Positions 26,797-36,813 of a stretch of 64,000 nucleotides of DNA are shown here, piece by piece. This DNA is from Gammaproteobacteria bacterium (lineage in GTDB: Bacteria; Pseudomonadota; Gammaproteobacteria; Xanthomonadales; SZUA-36). The stretch lies in contig JAJRUM010000077.1 of NCBI GenBank assembly GCA_024277815.1, positions 1-64,000 of the forward strand, given 5' to 3'. Position numbers and translations under genes: made by a program. The notes under the pieces are model-generated. The model had not been told where the DNA came from, made no database searches, and saw only the letters and a list, made by a program, of their open reading frames with translations. Position 1 is the first letter of the stretch. The number at the start of each line of letters is the position of its first letter.

Positions 26797-28472
26797 GCTT
26801 GCTGGGCTACAGCCTCGACCCGATGAATATTTTGACGCCATTCCTTATTTTTGCGATTGGTGTCAGCCATGGTGTACAAAAAATCAGTGCCTGGATAGTG
26901 GAGAAGGAGTTCGGTGGCCGCACTCCGGATGATTGGGTCAAGAGTGGCGTTCACTCCATCGAGGAGATCCCCCGTCGCTCGCCGATGCATGGTTCGAGAG
27001 AGACCATCAAGAAACTGCTGGCGCCCGGTGTTATCGCCCTGGTATCTGACACCATCGGATTTTTGACGGTCCTGTTTATCAGCATCCGGATTATCCAGGA
27101 GTTGGCGATTACCGCCAGCATTGGCGTGGCAGTTATTATTCTGACCAACCTCTTGCTGCTACCGGTATTACTATCCTGGGTGCAGTTAAAAAACCCACAG
27201 AAATACCGTGAAAAATTACTCCGGAAAGCGGCGGAGAGTTCGCCGTTGTGGGATTTCCTTGCTGGTTTCACAGAACCAAAACGGGCTGCCTGGGCGATCG
27301 CCATTGCCATCCTGCTGTTCGGTGTGGGGATGTGGAAAGCGCAGGATATGAAAATCGGTGATTCCGAGGTCGGCGTGCCGGAATTGCGCCCGCAGGCGCG
27401 TTATAACCTGGATGCTTTGCTGATATCACAACGTTTCTCTCTGGGGGTGGACGTACTCACGGTGGTGGCAGAAACCATTCCTGATGCCTGTACTGAAAAT
27501 TACAATGTCGTCGAAGCCATCGACCGCTTTGCCTGGGAACTGTCCAATGTAGATGGCGTGCAGAAGGTCATCACGTTACCGAAGGTAGTCAAAGTGGTTA
27601 ACGCGGGCTGGAACGAAGGGAATATCAAGTGGCGTATCCTGCCTCGCGATCACTATGTGCTGCGCCAGGCGCTGAGCAGTATTGATACCGATACAGGCCT
27701 GCTCAATTCAGACTGCAGTGCGATGCCGATTATGGTGTTCACAACCGATCATAAGGCAGAAACAATTGCCCGCATCGTTCAGCGTGTGAAGGAGTTACGT
27801 GAAGCACTCCATATCGGTGATCTCAAACTTGGTCTGGAACACAAAGTACTGGAGGAAATGGCAACCGAAGGTGATGTGACCCCTGAGAAATTGAATTTCC
27901 GCCTGGCCACTGGCAACGTTGGTGTGATGGCCGCGACCAATGAAGATATCTCGGCCGCGGAGAAACCAATGCTGGCGCTGGTGTTCGGCTCGATCATCAT
28001 ACTTTGCCTGGTGACCTATCGAACCGTACTTGGCACCTTGTGTATTGTGCTGCCGCTGGTGGTGGTTTCCACCCTGGCAGAGGCCTTGATGGCGGTCTAT
28101 GGCATAGGTCTGAAAGTGAATACCTTACCCGTGGTTGCGCTGGGCGTTGGTATCGGTGTGGACTACGGTATCTATATCTATAACAAGCTGGATATTTACC
28201 TCAAGGAAGGCTTCACGTTGCGGGAGGCATATTACCGGACCTTGAGACTGACGGGACGGGCGGTAATTTTTACCGGCTTCACGCTGGCCGCCGGTGTTGG
28301 TACGTGGATGTTCTCGGCACTGCAATTCCAGGCTGATATGGGCATCCTGCTGTCGTTTATTTTCCTGGCAAACATGGTTGCCGCCATTGTCATACTGCCG
28401 GCCCTGGTTCGTTGGTTAATGATGCGCAACAGGGAGACTGTCGTCGAGAGACCGAAAACAGTGGAAACGTGA
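26766..28472 (+). pseudogene. N-terminally truncated RND/MMPL-family transporter
   Basis: 568 codons encode the C-terminal two thirds of a hydrophobe-exporting RND permease. They begin inside the first membrane bundle (AVIWQMGILSLLGYSLDPMNILTPFLIFAIGVSHGVQ) and continue through the second periplasmic domain and the last membrane bundle (VNTLPVVALGVGIGVDYGIYIYNKLD). Full-length relatives are about 780-800 residues, so TM1, the first periplasmic domain and following helices are missing. The first ATG at 26766 has no ribosome site and lies inside the lipase fragment, in another frame. A functional transporter is unlikely. Confidence 0.8.
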
Positions 28473-28563
28473 TATAGAAAGCGCTCAATCCAGTCATTGG
28501 TTATCGCCTCTCAGATCTTACTGGCCGGAATGCCGGGCTGAGTTGGCCAGCCATTTCTGTTTT

Positions 28564-30195
28564 TTACGAATTTCGCTGCAATAAAATTACCGCTGCACGC
28601 AATGCATCATTGCGGGTCTGAAACCGGCTCGTGTCTTTAATCAGGTTCAAAATGCCCATTTTCTTTAACAAACGGGCAACATGGAGGGTCAGGCCGACAA
28701 TAAACACCTGTTTGCCATTATCGGTCGCAATCTCGATAATCTCTTCCAGTGCCAGTGCGGCGCTGCCATCCACCCGTGGAACGTCCTGCAGGTCAATCAT
28801 CAACAGATCATAACTGCCGACAGTGGCAAACTTGCGGGTCAGCTCGCTGGCAGCGCCAAAACTGATCAGTCCGGACAGATGCAATACCATCGCGCGTCGT
28901 TGGCACTGTTCGAACAAGGCCGCACCCTCATCATCAAAAAGCTGCTCTTCATCCGGATGGGAAATGGTCTTGATATTTTCTACCTGAATCTCAGCCATAT
29001 CCTTAACGAATGTCAGGCTGGCCAACACCACGCCAACAGCGACGGCGGTGATAATATCTACGAATACGGTCAGTCCCAGGACTACAACCATCAATACCAG
29101 GTCAACCCGCGGAGCACGATGGATTCTGCTGATAAACCGCCAGTCAATGACGTCAAGACCAACCTTGATCATAATTCCGGCCAATGCTGCTACCGGTATG
29201 GTTGCTACCAGCGGACCCAGGCCAATGGCTACTACAAATAGTACAGCGGCATGCAGCATACCGGCCAGCGGCGTCCGTCCACCGGCCTTGATATTGGTAA
29301 TGGTTCGAATAGATGCACCTGCGCCCGGCAGCGAACCGGTCAGGCCTGCGACCAGATTGCCGATACCCTGACCAACCAATTCCTTGTCTGATCTGTGAAA
29401 AGTACGCGTGACATTATCAGCGACAAGCGAGGTCAGCAGACTATCAATAGAACCCAGCGCGGCCAATACTGCAGCGGAAACCAGCATGTCATTGAGACGG
29501 GCGAAACTGATAACCGGCGAAACAAATTGTGGCAGCCCACTCGGCACCTCTCCCAGCCCTGGTGCATCGACATACCACAAAGCCAGAAGTGAACAAGCTA
29601 CCAGCGCCAGCAGCGGTGGCGGCACGATGCGGGCGATGCGCCTCGGGGTCCACAACACGATCGCGATTGCGATCGAGCCGATGATAAGTGCGTCAATGTT
29701 GGGATGGTGAGCATATTCCGGCAAAACGGTTATGGCATTGATCACTGTCTGTTGGCTGTCATAACCGAGCAGTGGGTCCAGTTGCATTACGATCAATATG
29801 CAACCTATGCCAGTCATAAAGCCGGAGATAACCGGATACGGCATCAGGTTTATATAACGCCCGATTTTCATATAACCGAATAATATTTGGAACCCCCCGG
29901 CCATCATCAGCACTGTGAAGCCCACCATGGGCTCATCACCGAATTGTGTAAACACTGAGGCGGCAATAATTGTCATCGGTGCAGTGGGGCCGGAAATCTG
30001 GCTGGGTGTGCCACCAAACAAGGAGGCGAAAAAACCTACAAATATGGCCCCGTACAATCCTGCATTCGGGCCCAAACCAGAAGCCACGCCAAACGCCAGC
30101 GCCAGCGGCAAGGCGACCACAGCAGCGCTCAGGCCACCGTGCAGGTCGCCTTTGAAGTTTTCCAGGCCAATCTTATTCGGGCGCAGTCTCGCCAT
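28564..30195 (-). CDS. SulP-family anion transporter with STAS domain
   Basis: A 543-residue SLC26/SulP secondary transporter. The N-terminal ~400 residues are polytopic, with GLSAAVVALPLALAFGVASGLGPNAGLYGAI, GPTAPMTI and VGQGIGNLVAGLTGSLPGAGASIRT. The C-terminal ~110 residues form a STAS domain (VLHLSGLISFGAASELTR, DLQDVPRVDGSAALALEEI). The substrate may be sulfate, bicarbonate or another anion; the sequence does not decide. It is a monocistronic-looking gene between the RND remnant and the M16 pair. Confidence 0.93.
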   Translation of the reverse strand: MARLRPNKIGLENFKGDLHGGLSAAVVALPLALAFGVASGLGPNAGLYGAIFVGFFASLFGGTPSQISGPTAPMTIIAASVFTQFGDEPMVGFTVLMMAGGFQILFGYMKIGRYINLMPYPVISGFMTGIGCILIVMQLDPLLGYDSQQTVINAITVLPEYAHHPNIDALIIGSIAIAIVLWTPRRIARIVPPPLLALVACSLLALWYVDAPGLGEVPSGLPQFVSPVISFARLNDMLVSAAVLAALGSIDSLLTSLVADNVTRTFHRSDKELVGQGIGNLVAGLTGSLPGAGASIRTITNIKAGGRTPLAGMLHAAVLFVVAIGLGPLVATIPVAALAGIMIKVGLDVIDWRFISRIHRAPRVDLVLMVVVLGLTVFVDIITAVAVGVVLASLTFVKDMAEIQVENIKTISHPDEEQLFDDEGAALFEQCQRRAMVLHLSGLISFGAASELTRKFATVGSYDLLMIDLQDVPRVDGSAALALEEIIEIATDNGKQVFIVGLTLHVARLLKKMGILNLIKDTSRFQTRNDALRAAVILLQRNS

Positions 30196-30234
30196 ATCGA
30201 TTCATTCCGGAATCGGTAAGAAGTAGTTTCTATA

Positions 30235-31761
30235 TCAGTTCAGCGGCAGTGGTTCCAGTGTCAGGGGGTCTTTTAACGGAATCCGCTGCATCTTCAGGCC
30301 GGTTACCGTTTCGATGTCACTGTTCTCACCATCACCCTCGCTGGCTTCTGCAAGCTTGCCGGTGAGCAGGATGCGAAGTTCGTCAGGGTGCAGATGATTC
30401 CTGGCTGCCTTCTGGACATCGGCGATGCTGACTGCAGCGGTGTTCTCTTCGTAGTTTTTCCAGTAGTTGGCCGGAGTACCCTGCAGATCATCAGTGGCGA
30501 AAGCTGCCGCCTTTTTTGCCGCGTTGGAGTAGCGCTCATTCAAAACCGAAATAACCGCCTGTCGGGCCGTGTTCAACTCCTGCTCTGAAACAGGTTCTGC
30601 CTGTATCCGGGCGATCTCTTCGAGAGCGATCTTGCTGGCTTCGGGTACTGACTTGTTCTTTGACTGGAAATAAACCAGGTAAACGCCAGGGTAATAGATG
30701 CCCAGCGGGTACGCACTGCCAGCAGAGTATGCCAGCCCTTCATCACTGCGAATCCGCTTGGTGATACGGGAGGTGAAACCGCCACCGCCAAGGATATCGT
30801 TCATAACCTTTATCGCGAACTCCTGTGGGTCACCACGTCGGGGTCCGGGGTGGAACATACGCACCCGGGTCTGGGGTACATCATCTTTGTTGACGCCGTA
30901 TAAACCTGCAGCGGCGGGGTTGGCTGTGGCTGGAATGTCAGGCAATTCCACGTCCCTTTTCAGGCGTGCTATTTCGCGGTTCAGGCTGGCAATAACAGCT
31001 TCCGGTTCAACGTCGCCATTGACGCTGATCACCAGGTTGGGTGAGGCAAACACCCTGGCCGCCAGGGCCTGCATGCGTGCTTTGTCGATCGCTTCAATCT
31101 CTGCGGCGGTAGCCTGCAGGCTGCGGTAACTGTCAGGACCAAAGCGCAGCTCGTCAAATACCCGCCTTTCAATCGTGCGGGTATCGTCGTTGCGGCGCTT
31201 CATCGCTTCAATGAACTCGTTTTTCCTGATTTCCAGGCGTTCGCTATCAAAGCGTGGCTCGGCAATGACATCAAACAGCAGGTCCAGGCTTTCATCGAGA
31301 TTGCTGCTGAGGGAATCCATGCTGGCTGAGGAGGACGTGTTACCTATTGACACATTAACCGAGGTTGCCAGGAACTCCAGCTTCTCATCCAGGTCTTCCG
31401 GGCTCATGGCACGGGTACCACCGTCGCGCATCATGCGGGCGGTCAGGTTTGCCAGCCCGGCATCACCCGCACCCAGCAGGTATCTGCCTGCACGGGATTG
31501 CACGTTGATGACGACCAGTGGCAGGGAATGGTCCGGAACAATGTATGCCACGTTGCCGGAATCCAGCTGATAGCGGTATTGTCCAGCGTCCGGTATTTCT
31601 ATCTTGCGTTCCGCATACTGCAGGTCGCCGGGATGCTGCGCCAGTCCCTGGCGGGACAGGCTGGTACCAGGGCTGGTTTCTGATTGGGTGGTTGTGCCTG
31701 CGCAGGCCAACAACGTGAATACGGCAATAACGATTATCAGGTGTTTAATATGCTTCATCAT
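30235..31761 (-). CDS. M16-family peptidase, non-catalytic partner, lipoprotein
   Basis: A 508-residue insulinase-fold protein without the HxxEH zinc motif, so it is the regulatory member of an M16B pair. The N-terminus has a lipobox (LLAC) at the end of a hydrophobic stretch, which predicts a periplasmic lipoprotein. LDEKLEFLATSVNVSIG, MNDILGGGGFTSRITKRIRSDEGLAYSAGS and RYSNAAKKAA are family features. The ATG at 31759-31761 is chosen because GAGG lies 6 nt upstream; a GTG at 31773 is less likely. It starts 8 nt after the stop of the catalytic partner. Confidence 0.9.
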   Translation of the reverse strand: MMKHIKHLIIVIAVFTLLACAGTTTQSETSPGTSLSRQGLAQHPGDLQYAERKIEIPDAGQYRYQLDSGNVAYIVPDHSLPLVVINVQSRAGRYLLGAGDAGLANLTARMMRDGGTRAMSPEDLDEKLEFLATSVNVSIGNTSSSASMDSLSSNLDESLDLLFDVIAEPRFDSERLEIRKNEFIEAMKRRNDDTRTIERRVFDELRFGPDSYRSLQATAAEIEAIDKARMQALAARVFASPNLVISVNGDVEPEAVIASLNREIARLKRDVELPDIPATANPAAAGLYGVNKDDVPQTRVRMFHPGPRRGDPQEFAIKVMNDILGGGGFTSRITKRIRSDEGLAYSAGSAYPLGIYYPGVYLVYFQSKNKSVPEASKIALEEIARIQAEPVSEQELNTARQAVISVLNERYSNAAKKAAAFATDDLQGTPANYWKNYEENTAAVSIADVQKAARNHLHPDELRILLTGKLAEASEGDGENSDIETVTGLKMQRIPLKDPLTLEPLPLN

Positions 31762-31769
31762 GTTGATCC

Positions 31770-33482
31770 TCACTGTGCAATCTTGCTGATGACATAGTCA
31801 ATGACGGGTTGCATCTCAGCGGGTGCTTGCGAGCGCATTGCTTGCAGGCGGCCCAGCATCTCTTGCTGCTTTTCCGGCGACTGGGACTTCAGCTGGCCTA
31901 ACATCTGTCCGGCTGCCTGCTTTTGTTCGTCACTGAAATCTGCCAGGGCGGGGTCTTCCGGTTCTGCATTGGCTTTACGGGTGTACAGCCTGGCACCCAT
32001 GTTGTCCGCCAGCAGGTATTTCCTGGCAACCCGTTGTACATCTTCACGGCTGACGGCGGTGACCCGTTGGAACAGGGTTTCCATACTGCTCCAGTCACGC
32101 AAGCCGTCGTAATACAACAACTGAATGGCGAGAAAAAAATTGTCTTCCAGGCGACGGAAATTGTCGGCCGCCAGATTATTGCGAACTTTCTCAAGCTCGT
32201 ATTCGGAGATGCCGTCAGCCTGAATTTTTTTGATCTCCTCGAGCCATACTTTCTTCAGGGTATCGGGGTCCACCTCAGACTTGCCGTTCGCACTGAGTTG
32301 GAAAACGCCATCATATTTGCGCGAGTCCTCACTGGCTGAGGCCGAGGTGGCGATCTGATCCTTGAGTACCAGGCGCTTGTACAAACGGCCTGTTTTACCG
32401 TTCAGTACGTCGGCCAGTACCATCAGGGCAGGGTGGTCAGCACCGCCGTAAGCTGTGGTATGGAATGCCAGTGTGACGCTCGGTGGTGCGTCGACTTCGG
32501 CCCGGTAGTCAAAACCGCCTTTAAGTGGCATGAACAGGGTTACAACATCGGGTGGTGCCTGCTCACCTCGTGAAATTCTGCCAAAGTACTGGTTGGCCCA
32601 CTTGAGCGCCTGAGTTTCGTCAAAGTCACCGACCAGGACAGCGGTAAGGTTGTTGGGTGCGTAGTAAATGTCGAAGTAGTTCTCAGCCTGCTTGCGGGTG
32701 ATCGCAGAAACATCGCTTGGCCAGCCGACAACCGGCCATCCGTAAGGGTGGCCGCGCCAGAATAACGAGTTGAAAACCTCATTTTGAACCCCGGTGGGCG
32801 TGGATTCGGTGCGCATGCGCCGCTCTTCGTAAACAACGTCCCGCTCTGAATAAAATTCACGAAAGACGGGATCGGAAAGGCGGTCACTTTCCATCCAGAA
32901 CCAGAGTTCCAGTTTGTTGTTCGGTACGCGCAGAAAATATACCGTCATGTCCTCATTGGTAAAAGCATTCATGCCGGTAGAGCCCTGCTCAGTATAGATC
33001 TGGTCGAACTGGTCTTTGATGATGTTGGCACGCTGTTGTTCGATGACGGTCTCGAATTGCTCGCGCAAAGCTTTCATGTCTTCGCTGTCGAGCGAAGGAT
33101 CTGACATCGACTCCGCCTGGCCGGTGCGCACCTTCAGACGGTCTTCACGCTCGAGGGTGAACATTTGTTCCCGCAGACCATCAAGCTTTGCCCTGAGTTG
33201 ATCATCAAGTGCGGCGTCCTTGACACCAATCGTGTGCGTGCCTTTGAACATCATGTGTTCGAACAGATGAGATATTCCAGTGATACCCGGGCGCTCATTG
33301 GCGGCACCGACATGGGCAATCCAGCCTGCCGAAATCATTGGCGCACCCGGGCGCTGCACCATCAGAAAGCGCATGCCGTTATCCAGTTGGTGCTCGCTGA
33401 CGATATCTCTCAGGCTTTTTTCCTGCGCTGCGCCAGAGACGCTGATCGCAACCAGGGCGATGGATAGCAATAACTTTTTCAT
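31770..33482 (-). CDS. M16-family zinc peptidase, catalytic subunit
   Basis: A 570-residue pitrilysin-type periplasmic peptidase with a signal peptide (residues 1-19, ending SGAAQ). The inverted zinc motif HLFEH is in GISHLFEHMMFKGTHTIG, and the distal Glu lies in the ERDVVYEERRMR region. It is followed by an M16 partner lacking the motif, the usual two-subunit arrangement. The substrate is unknown; related pairs degrade peptides in the periplasm. Confidence 0.92.
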   Translation of the reverse strand: MKKLLLSIALVAISVSGAAQEKSLRDIVSEHQLDNGMRFLMVQRPGAPMISAGWIAHVGAANERPGITGISHLFEHMMFKGTHTIGVKDAALDDQLRAKLDGLREQMFTLEREDRLKVRTGQAESMSDPSLDSEDMKALREQFETVIEQQRANIIKDQFDQIYTEQGSTGMNAFTNEDMTVYFLRVPNNKLELWFWMESDRLSDPVFREFYSERDVVYEERRMRTESTPTGVQNEVFNSLFWRGHPYGWPVVGWPSDVSAITRKQAENYFDIYYAPNNLTAVLVGDFDETQALKWANQYFGRISRGEQAPPDVVTLFMPLKGGFDYRAEVDAPPSVTLAFHTTAYGGADHPALMVLADVLNGKTGRLYKRLVLKDQIATSASASEDSRKYDGVFQLSANGKSEVDPDTLKKVWLEEIKKIQADGISEYELEKVRNNLAADNFRRLEDNFFLAIQLLYYDGLRDWSSMETLFQRVTAVSREDVQRVARKYLLADNMGARLYTRKANAEPEDPALADFSDEQKQAAGQMLGQLKSQSPEKQQEMLGRLQAMRSQAPAEMQPVIDYVISKIAQ

Positions 33483-33708
33483 TATTGACCTCTGTACCGT
33501 GAAGGTTATTTGACTTTAGGTGAAGATTCAGCCAGTGGCTGAACAACAAGCGGCAATCCTACCAGAATAGCCCATCGGGCCATACCTGCAATAAGTCACT
33601 GTTGTACCTGCCCCGAAGTGCTTGCCATTTTTGCCAATTTGTCGGGCTTAACGGGTACAATGCCCGCTTCCCATTATTAAATGACTGACTAAAGAGTGCG
33701 CTAAATTC

Positions 33709-34785
33709 ATGAATAAAGAATCTGTAATGGCCCTGTTGGGTAAAATTAATGACGAAAATACTGGCAGTGATCTGGTCACCGCGGGCGCGGTTCGTGAAGT
33801 GGGGATTCACGATGACCGGATCAGCGTAGATATTCGCTTGGGATATCCTCTTGCTGACCAGGGCAAAGCATTGGCTGCCGGGATCAAGAGTAAGCTTGAA
33901 GAGGATGCGGATATTGATGCCGCAGCGGTAAATGTCAGTTGCAAAATACAGCCGCACAAGGTCCAGGAAGACCTCAAGCCACTGCAGTCGATTTCCAACA
34001 TTATTGCCGTTGGTTCAGGCAAGGGTGGTGTTGGCAAATCTACAACCGCGGTTAACCTGGCGCTGGCGCTGCAGAATGAAGGCGCGCGCGTTGGCTTGCT
34101 GGACGCCGATATTTACGGCCCAAGCATTCCAGCCATGCTGGGCGTTACCGGCCAGCCCAGCACCGAAGGCGAAAAGATTGTGCCGAAGGAAGCGCATGGC
34201 CTGAAGGTGATGTCGATTGGTTTCCTGGTTGAAGAGGATACGCCGATGATCTGGCGTGGCCCGATGGTGACCTCTGCCTTGCAGCAACTGCTCAACGAAA
34301 CCCTGTGGGGCCAGCTTGACTACCTGATTATCGATTTGCCGCCGGGCACCGGCGACATCCAGTTGACGCTCGCTCAGCGCATCCCGACTGCCGGGGCGGT
34401 TATCGTCACAACACCGCAGGATATTGCCTTGCTTGATGCACGTAAAGCCCTGCATATGTTCCGCAAGGTCGATGTACCGGTGCTTGGCGTCGTAGAGAAC
34501 ATGAGTACACACATCTGCACATCCTGTGGGCATGAAGAGGCAATTTTCGGCCACGGTGGTGGTCAACAAATGGCAGAAACTTTTGAGATTCCGTTGCTGG
34601 GTCAATTGCCGCTGGCTATGGAGATCCGCTCGTCAATGGACGAGGGCAAGCCAACAGTAGCAGCCAATCCCGACTCAACCATGGCGCAAAGCTATCGTAA
34701 ACTCGCGTTGCGCACTGCGGGAGTATTGTCGATTATGCCGCGCAGCATGACGTTCAAGATGCCGGAAATTGTTGTTTCAAATTAG
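33709..34785 (+). CDS. apbC: Iron-sulfur cluster carrier protein Mrp/ApbC
   Basis: A 358-residue P-loop ATPase that carries [4Fe-4S] clusters to apo-proteins. The deviant Walker A GSGKGGVGKST is near residue 105, IIDLPPGTGD is the Walker B region, and the bridging-cluster motif CTSCG holds the CxxC. An N-terminal MIP18-like domain (~90 residues) is present. It is commonly divergent from metG in this class; here metG is 21.9 kb away in the same relative orientation. Confidence 0.95.
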   Translation: MNKESVMALLGKINDENTGSDLVTAGAVREVGIHDDRISVDIRLGYPLADQGKALAAGIKSKLEEDADIDAAAVNVSCKIQPHKVQEDLKPLQSISNIIAVGSGKGGVGKSTTAVNLALALQNEGARVGLLDADIYGPSIPAMLGVTGQPSTEGEKIVPKEAHGLKVMSIGFLVEEDTPMIWRGPMVTSALQQLLNETLWGQLDYLIIDLPPGTGDIQLTLAQRIPTAGAVIVTTPQDIALLDARKALHMFRKVDVPVLGVVENMSTHICTSCGHEEAIFGHGGGQQMAETFEIPLLGQLPLAMEIRSSMDEGKPTVAANPDSTMAQSYRKLALRTAGVLSIMPRSMTFKMPEIVVSN

Positions 34786-34797
34786 CGGGGCGCCAGG

Positions 34798-35367
34798 GTG
34801 AGCATCAAGTCTGACAAGTGGATACGCTATATGGCGCAGCAACACGGGATGATCGAGCCATTTGAGCCTCACCAGGTCAGGACCAGTGAAAATGGTGAAC
34901 GGCAGATATCCTATGGCACATCCAGCTATGGATATGATGTCCGCTGTGCCAGCCACTTCAAGATTTTCACCAACATAAACTCGGCAGTGGTTGACCCGAA
35001 GAACTTCGATGAAAGCAGCTTCGTCGATGTACACGGTGATGTATGTATTATCCCGCCCAACTCGTTTGCCCTGGCCCACACGATTGAGTATCTGCGTATA
35101 CCCCGGAATGTGCTGACGATCTGCCTGGGTAAGTCTACCTATGCGCGCTGTGGCATCATCGTCAACGTCACACCGCTGGAGCCGGAGTGGGAAGGGCACG
35201 TAACACTCGAGTTTTCCAATACGACGCCGCTGCCGGCCCGTATTTATGCCAATGAGGGGGTGGCACAGTTTCTGTTCTTTGAGTCAGATGAAGAATGTGA
35301 AACTTCGTATGGTGACCGGGCAGGCAAATATCAGGGCCAGCGCGGTGTGACATTGCCCAGAGCGTGA
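34798..35367 (+). CDS. dcd: dCTP deaminase
   Basis: A 189-residue homotrimeric enzyme that deaminates dCTP to dUTP for dTMP synthesis. Signatures are [17 protein letters not shown], the [31 protein letters not shown] core with the catalytic Glu, and the C-terminal [17 protein letters not shown] lid. It begins at a GTG 12 nt after apbC and is probably co-transcribed with it. Confidence 0.96.
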   Translation: MSIKSDKWIRYMAQQHGMIEPFEPHQVRTSENGERQISYGTSSYGYDVRCASHFKIFTNINSAVVDPKNFDESSFVDVHGDVCIIPPNSFALAHTIEYLRIPRNVLTICLGKSTYARCGIIVNVTPLEPEWEGHVTLEFSNTTPLPARIYANEGVAQFLFFESDEECETSYGDRAGKYQGQRGVTLPRA

Positions 35368-35389
35368 GTTGCGGTTACCCGTCACTCTG

Positions 35390-36529
35390 CTAACGCAATG
35401 GTGGCTGCTGAATCAGCGTTGCATACGTTTCAAATACTTCCGTACCACGCTGCACTTTGAGCTCTACCCTGCTGCCAGGCTTGCGTTGGGCAATAACCAA
35501 CAGCAGTGCCCGGGCGTCGCCTACCTCGACATTGTCGATACTTAACAGGACATCTCCCGGCCTGATCCCGGCGATCCAGGCCGGCCCCCCTGATGTGACA
35601 TTGCGAACCTGGATGCCACGGCGCATGGCACTGCCATCGGTTTGCAGCGACAGGGGTAAATCGCCGAACAGGGCACCAAGCCAGCCTCGCCGGACGGTAC
35701 CGTTGTCAATGATTTGTTGCATTACATCGCGCGCCATCGAGATGGGAATGGCAAAACCGATATTCTGTGCGCCGGTTGCCTGGTTCAGGTTGCGGGTATT
35801 GATGCCAATGACCTCACCGCGGTAATTGATCAGCGCGCCGCCACTGTTACCGGCATTGATGGCCGCATCGGTCTGAATAAAATCTTCGTAAAGCACGGAT
35901 CTGAGATCATTACGGCCAGTGGCACTGATAATGCCCATGGTGACGGTGTGGCTCAGCCCGAAGGCATTGCCAATTGCCAGCACAACATCTCCGACGCGAA
36001 CCTTGGCATTTTCCGCCAGTGGCGCGGCGGGTAAACCGTCCAGGTTTATCTTCAGGACTGCCAGGTCGGTTTCCGGGTCGCTGCCGACGATCTGGGCCGC
36101 GGCGAAACGTCCGTCCCATAAGCCAACGTTGATGTTCTGAACCTGGTTGATCACGTGGTTATTGGTCAGAATATAGCCGTCCTCGCTGACCAGCACGCCT
36201 GAACCCATGTCTGCGCGGGAGCGGGCCACGTAGGAACTGCCCAGTATTTTTCGTAGCCGCGGGCTGACCTGTTGAAGCTCAACAGATTTTGTATAAATAC
36301 TGACGACGGATGGTGCGGTTCGGTCAACGGCATCCGCATAAGATACGGGTGCAACTGGAGTGCTGGCCTGGGTGGGCGTCTGCGTGTTGAAACGGATGCT
36401 GAGATTTGGCCACAGGTACAGGATGATAAATGCCATGGCCAGGCCCGCGATGATTGAACGCAATACGAATCCGGCAAGTGACGATGCGGTGGTTGCCTTA
36501 TTTGCAGGTCGGGTTTCCAGGGGGTTCAT
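35390..36529 (-). CDS. degS: DegS-like membrane-anchored serine protease with one PDZ domain
   Basis: A 379-residue HtrA-family protease. An N-terminal transmembrane helix (SIIAGLAMAFIILYLWP) anchors it in the inner membrane. The triad is visible as LTNNHV (His), ETDLAVL (Asp) and NAGNSGG (Ser). One PDZ domain ends the protein (GIQVRNVTSGGPAWIAGIRPGDVLLSIDNVEV). A single PDZ plus anchor fits DegS/AlgW, the sensor protease for the RseA-sigmaE cascade, rather than DegP. The ATG at 36527-36529 is preferred over an upstream start at 36634. Confidence 0.88.
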   Translation of the reverse strand: MNPLETRPANKATTASSLAGFVLRSIIAGLAMAFIILYLWPNLSIRFNTQTPTQASTPVAPVSYADAVDRTAPSVVSIYTKSVELQQVSPRLRKILGSSYVARSRADMGSGVLVSEDGYILTNNHVINQVQNINVGLWDGRFAAAQIVGSDPETDLAVLKINLDGLPAAPLAENAKVRVGDVVLAIGNAFGLSHTVTMGIISATGRNDLRSVLYEDFIQTDAAINAGNSGGALINYRGEVIGINTRNLNQATGAQNIGFAIPISMARDVMQQIIDNGTVRRGWLGALFGDLPLSLQTDGSAMRRGIQVRNVTSGGPAWIAGIRPGDVLLSIDNVEVGDARALLLVIAQRKPGSRVELKVQRGTEVFETYATLIQQPPLR

Positions 36530-36639
36530 ATTGTCTGCATTTCCATAAATTTTTGTATCGAGTACGCTGGCTTTATTTAACTCAAGCAAGGGTTTTTTCA
36601 AAAAAACCGACCGTATATGCAATTCTATCGGCAAATCGA

Positions 36640-36669
36640 TTGTCTCACACCGCCCGTTTCGGATAAAAT
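36640..36669 (+). promoter_or_regulatory. Candidate petABC promoter
   Basis: TTGTCT (36640-36645) and TAAAAT (36664-36669) are spaced 18 nt apart in the 284-nt divergent region between the DegS-like gene and petA. They are oriented toward petA, about 145 nt upstream of its start. It is a fair sigma-70 match but unverified. A short GTCCC/GGGAC hairpin lies closer to the petA start. Confidence 0.35.
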
Positions 36670-36813
36670 AGCGGATTGGCGCAGGCTTTGAGTGCGATGT
36701 TGCGGTTGGCTGTAATCGAAAGGCGGTCGTTCACTCCGCCGGTCTGGGTGTGAAAACAGGAATTATTGAGTAAGCATCAGTCCCCGACGGGACACATTTT
36801 GCTGGAGAATTGA

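Noticed and set aside
35390-36529. DegP/MucD-type two-PDZ protease
   Set aside because: Only one PDZ domain is present and the N-terminus is a membrane anchor, which fits DegS/AlgW instead.
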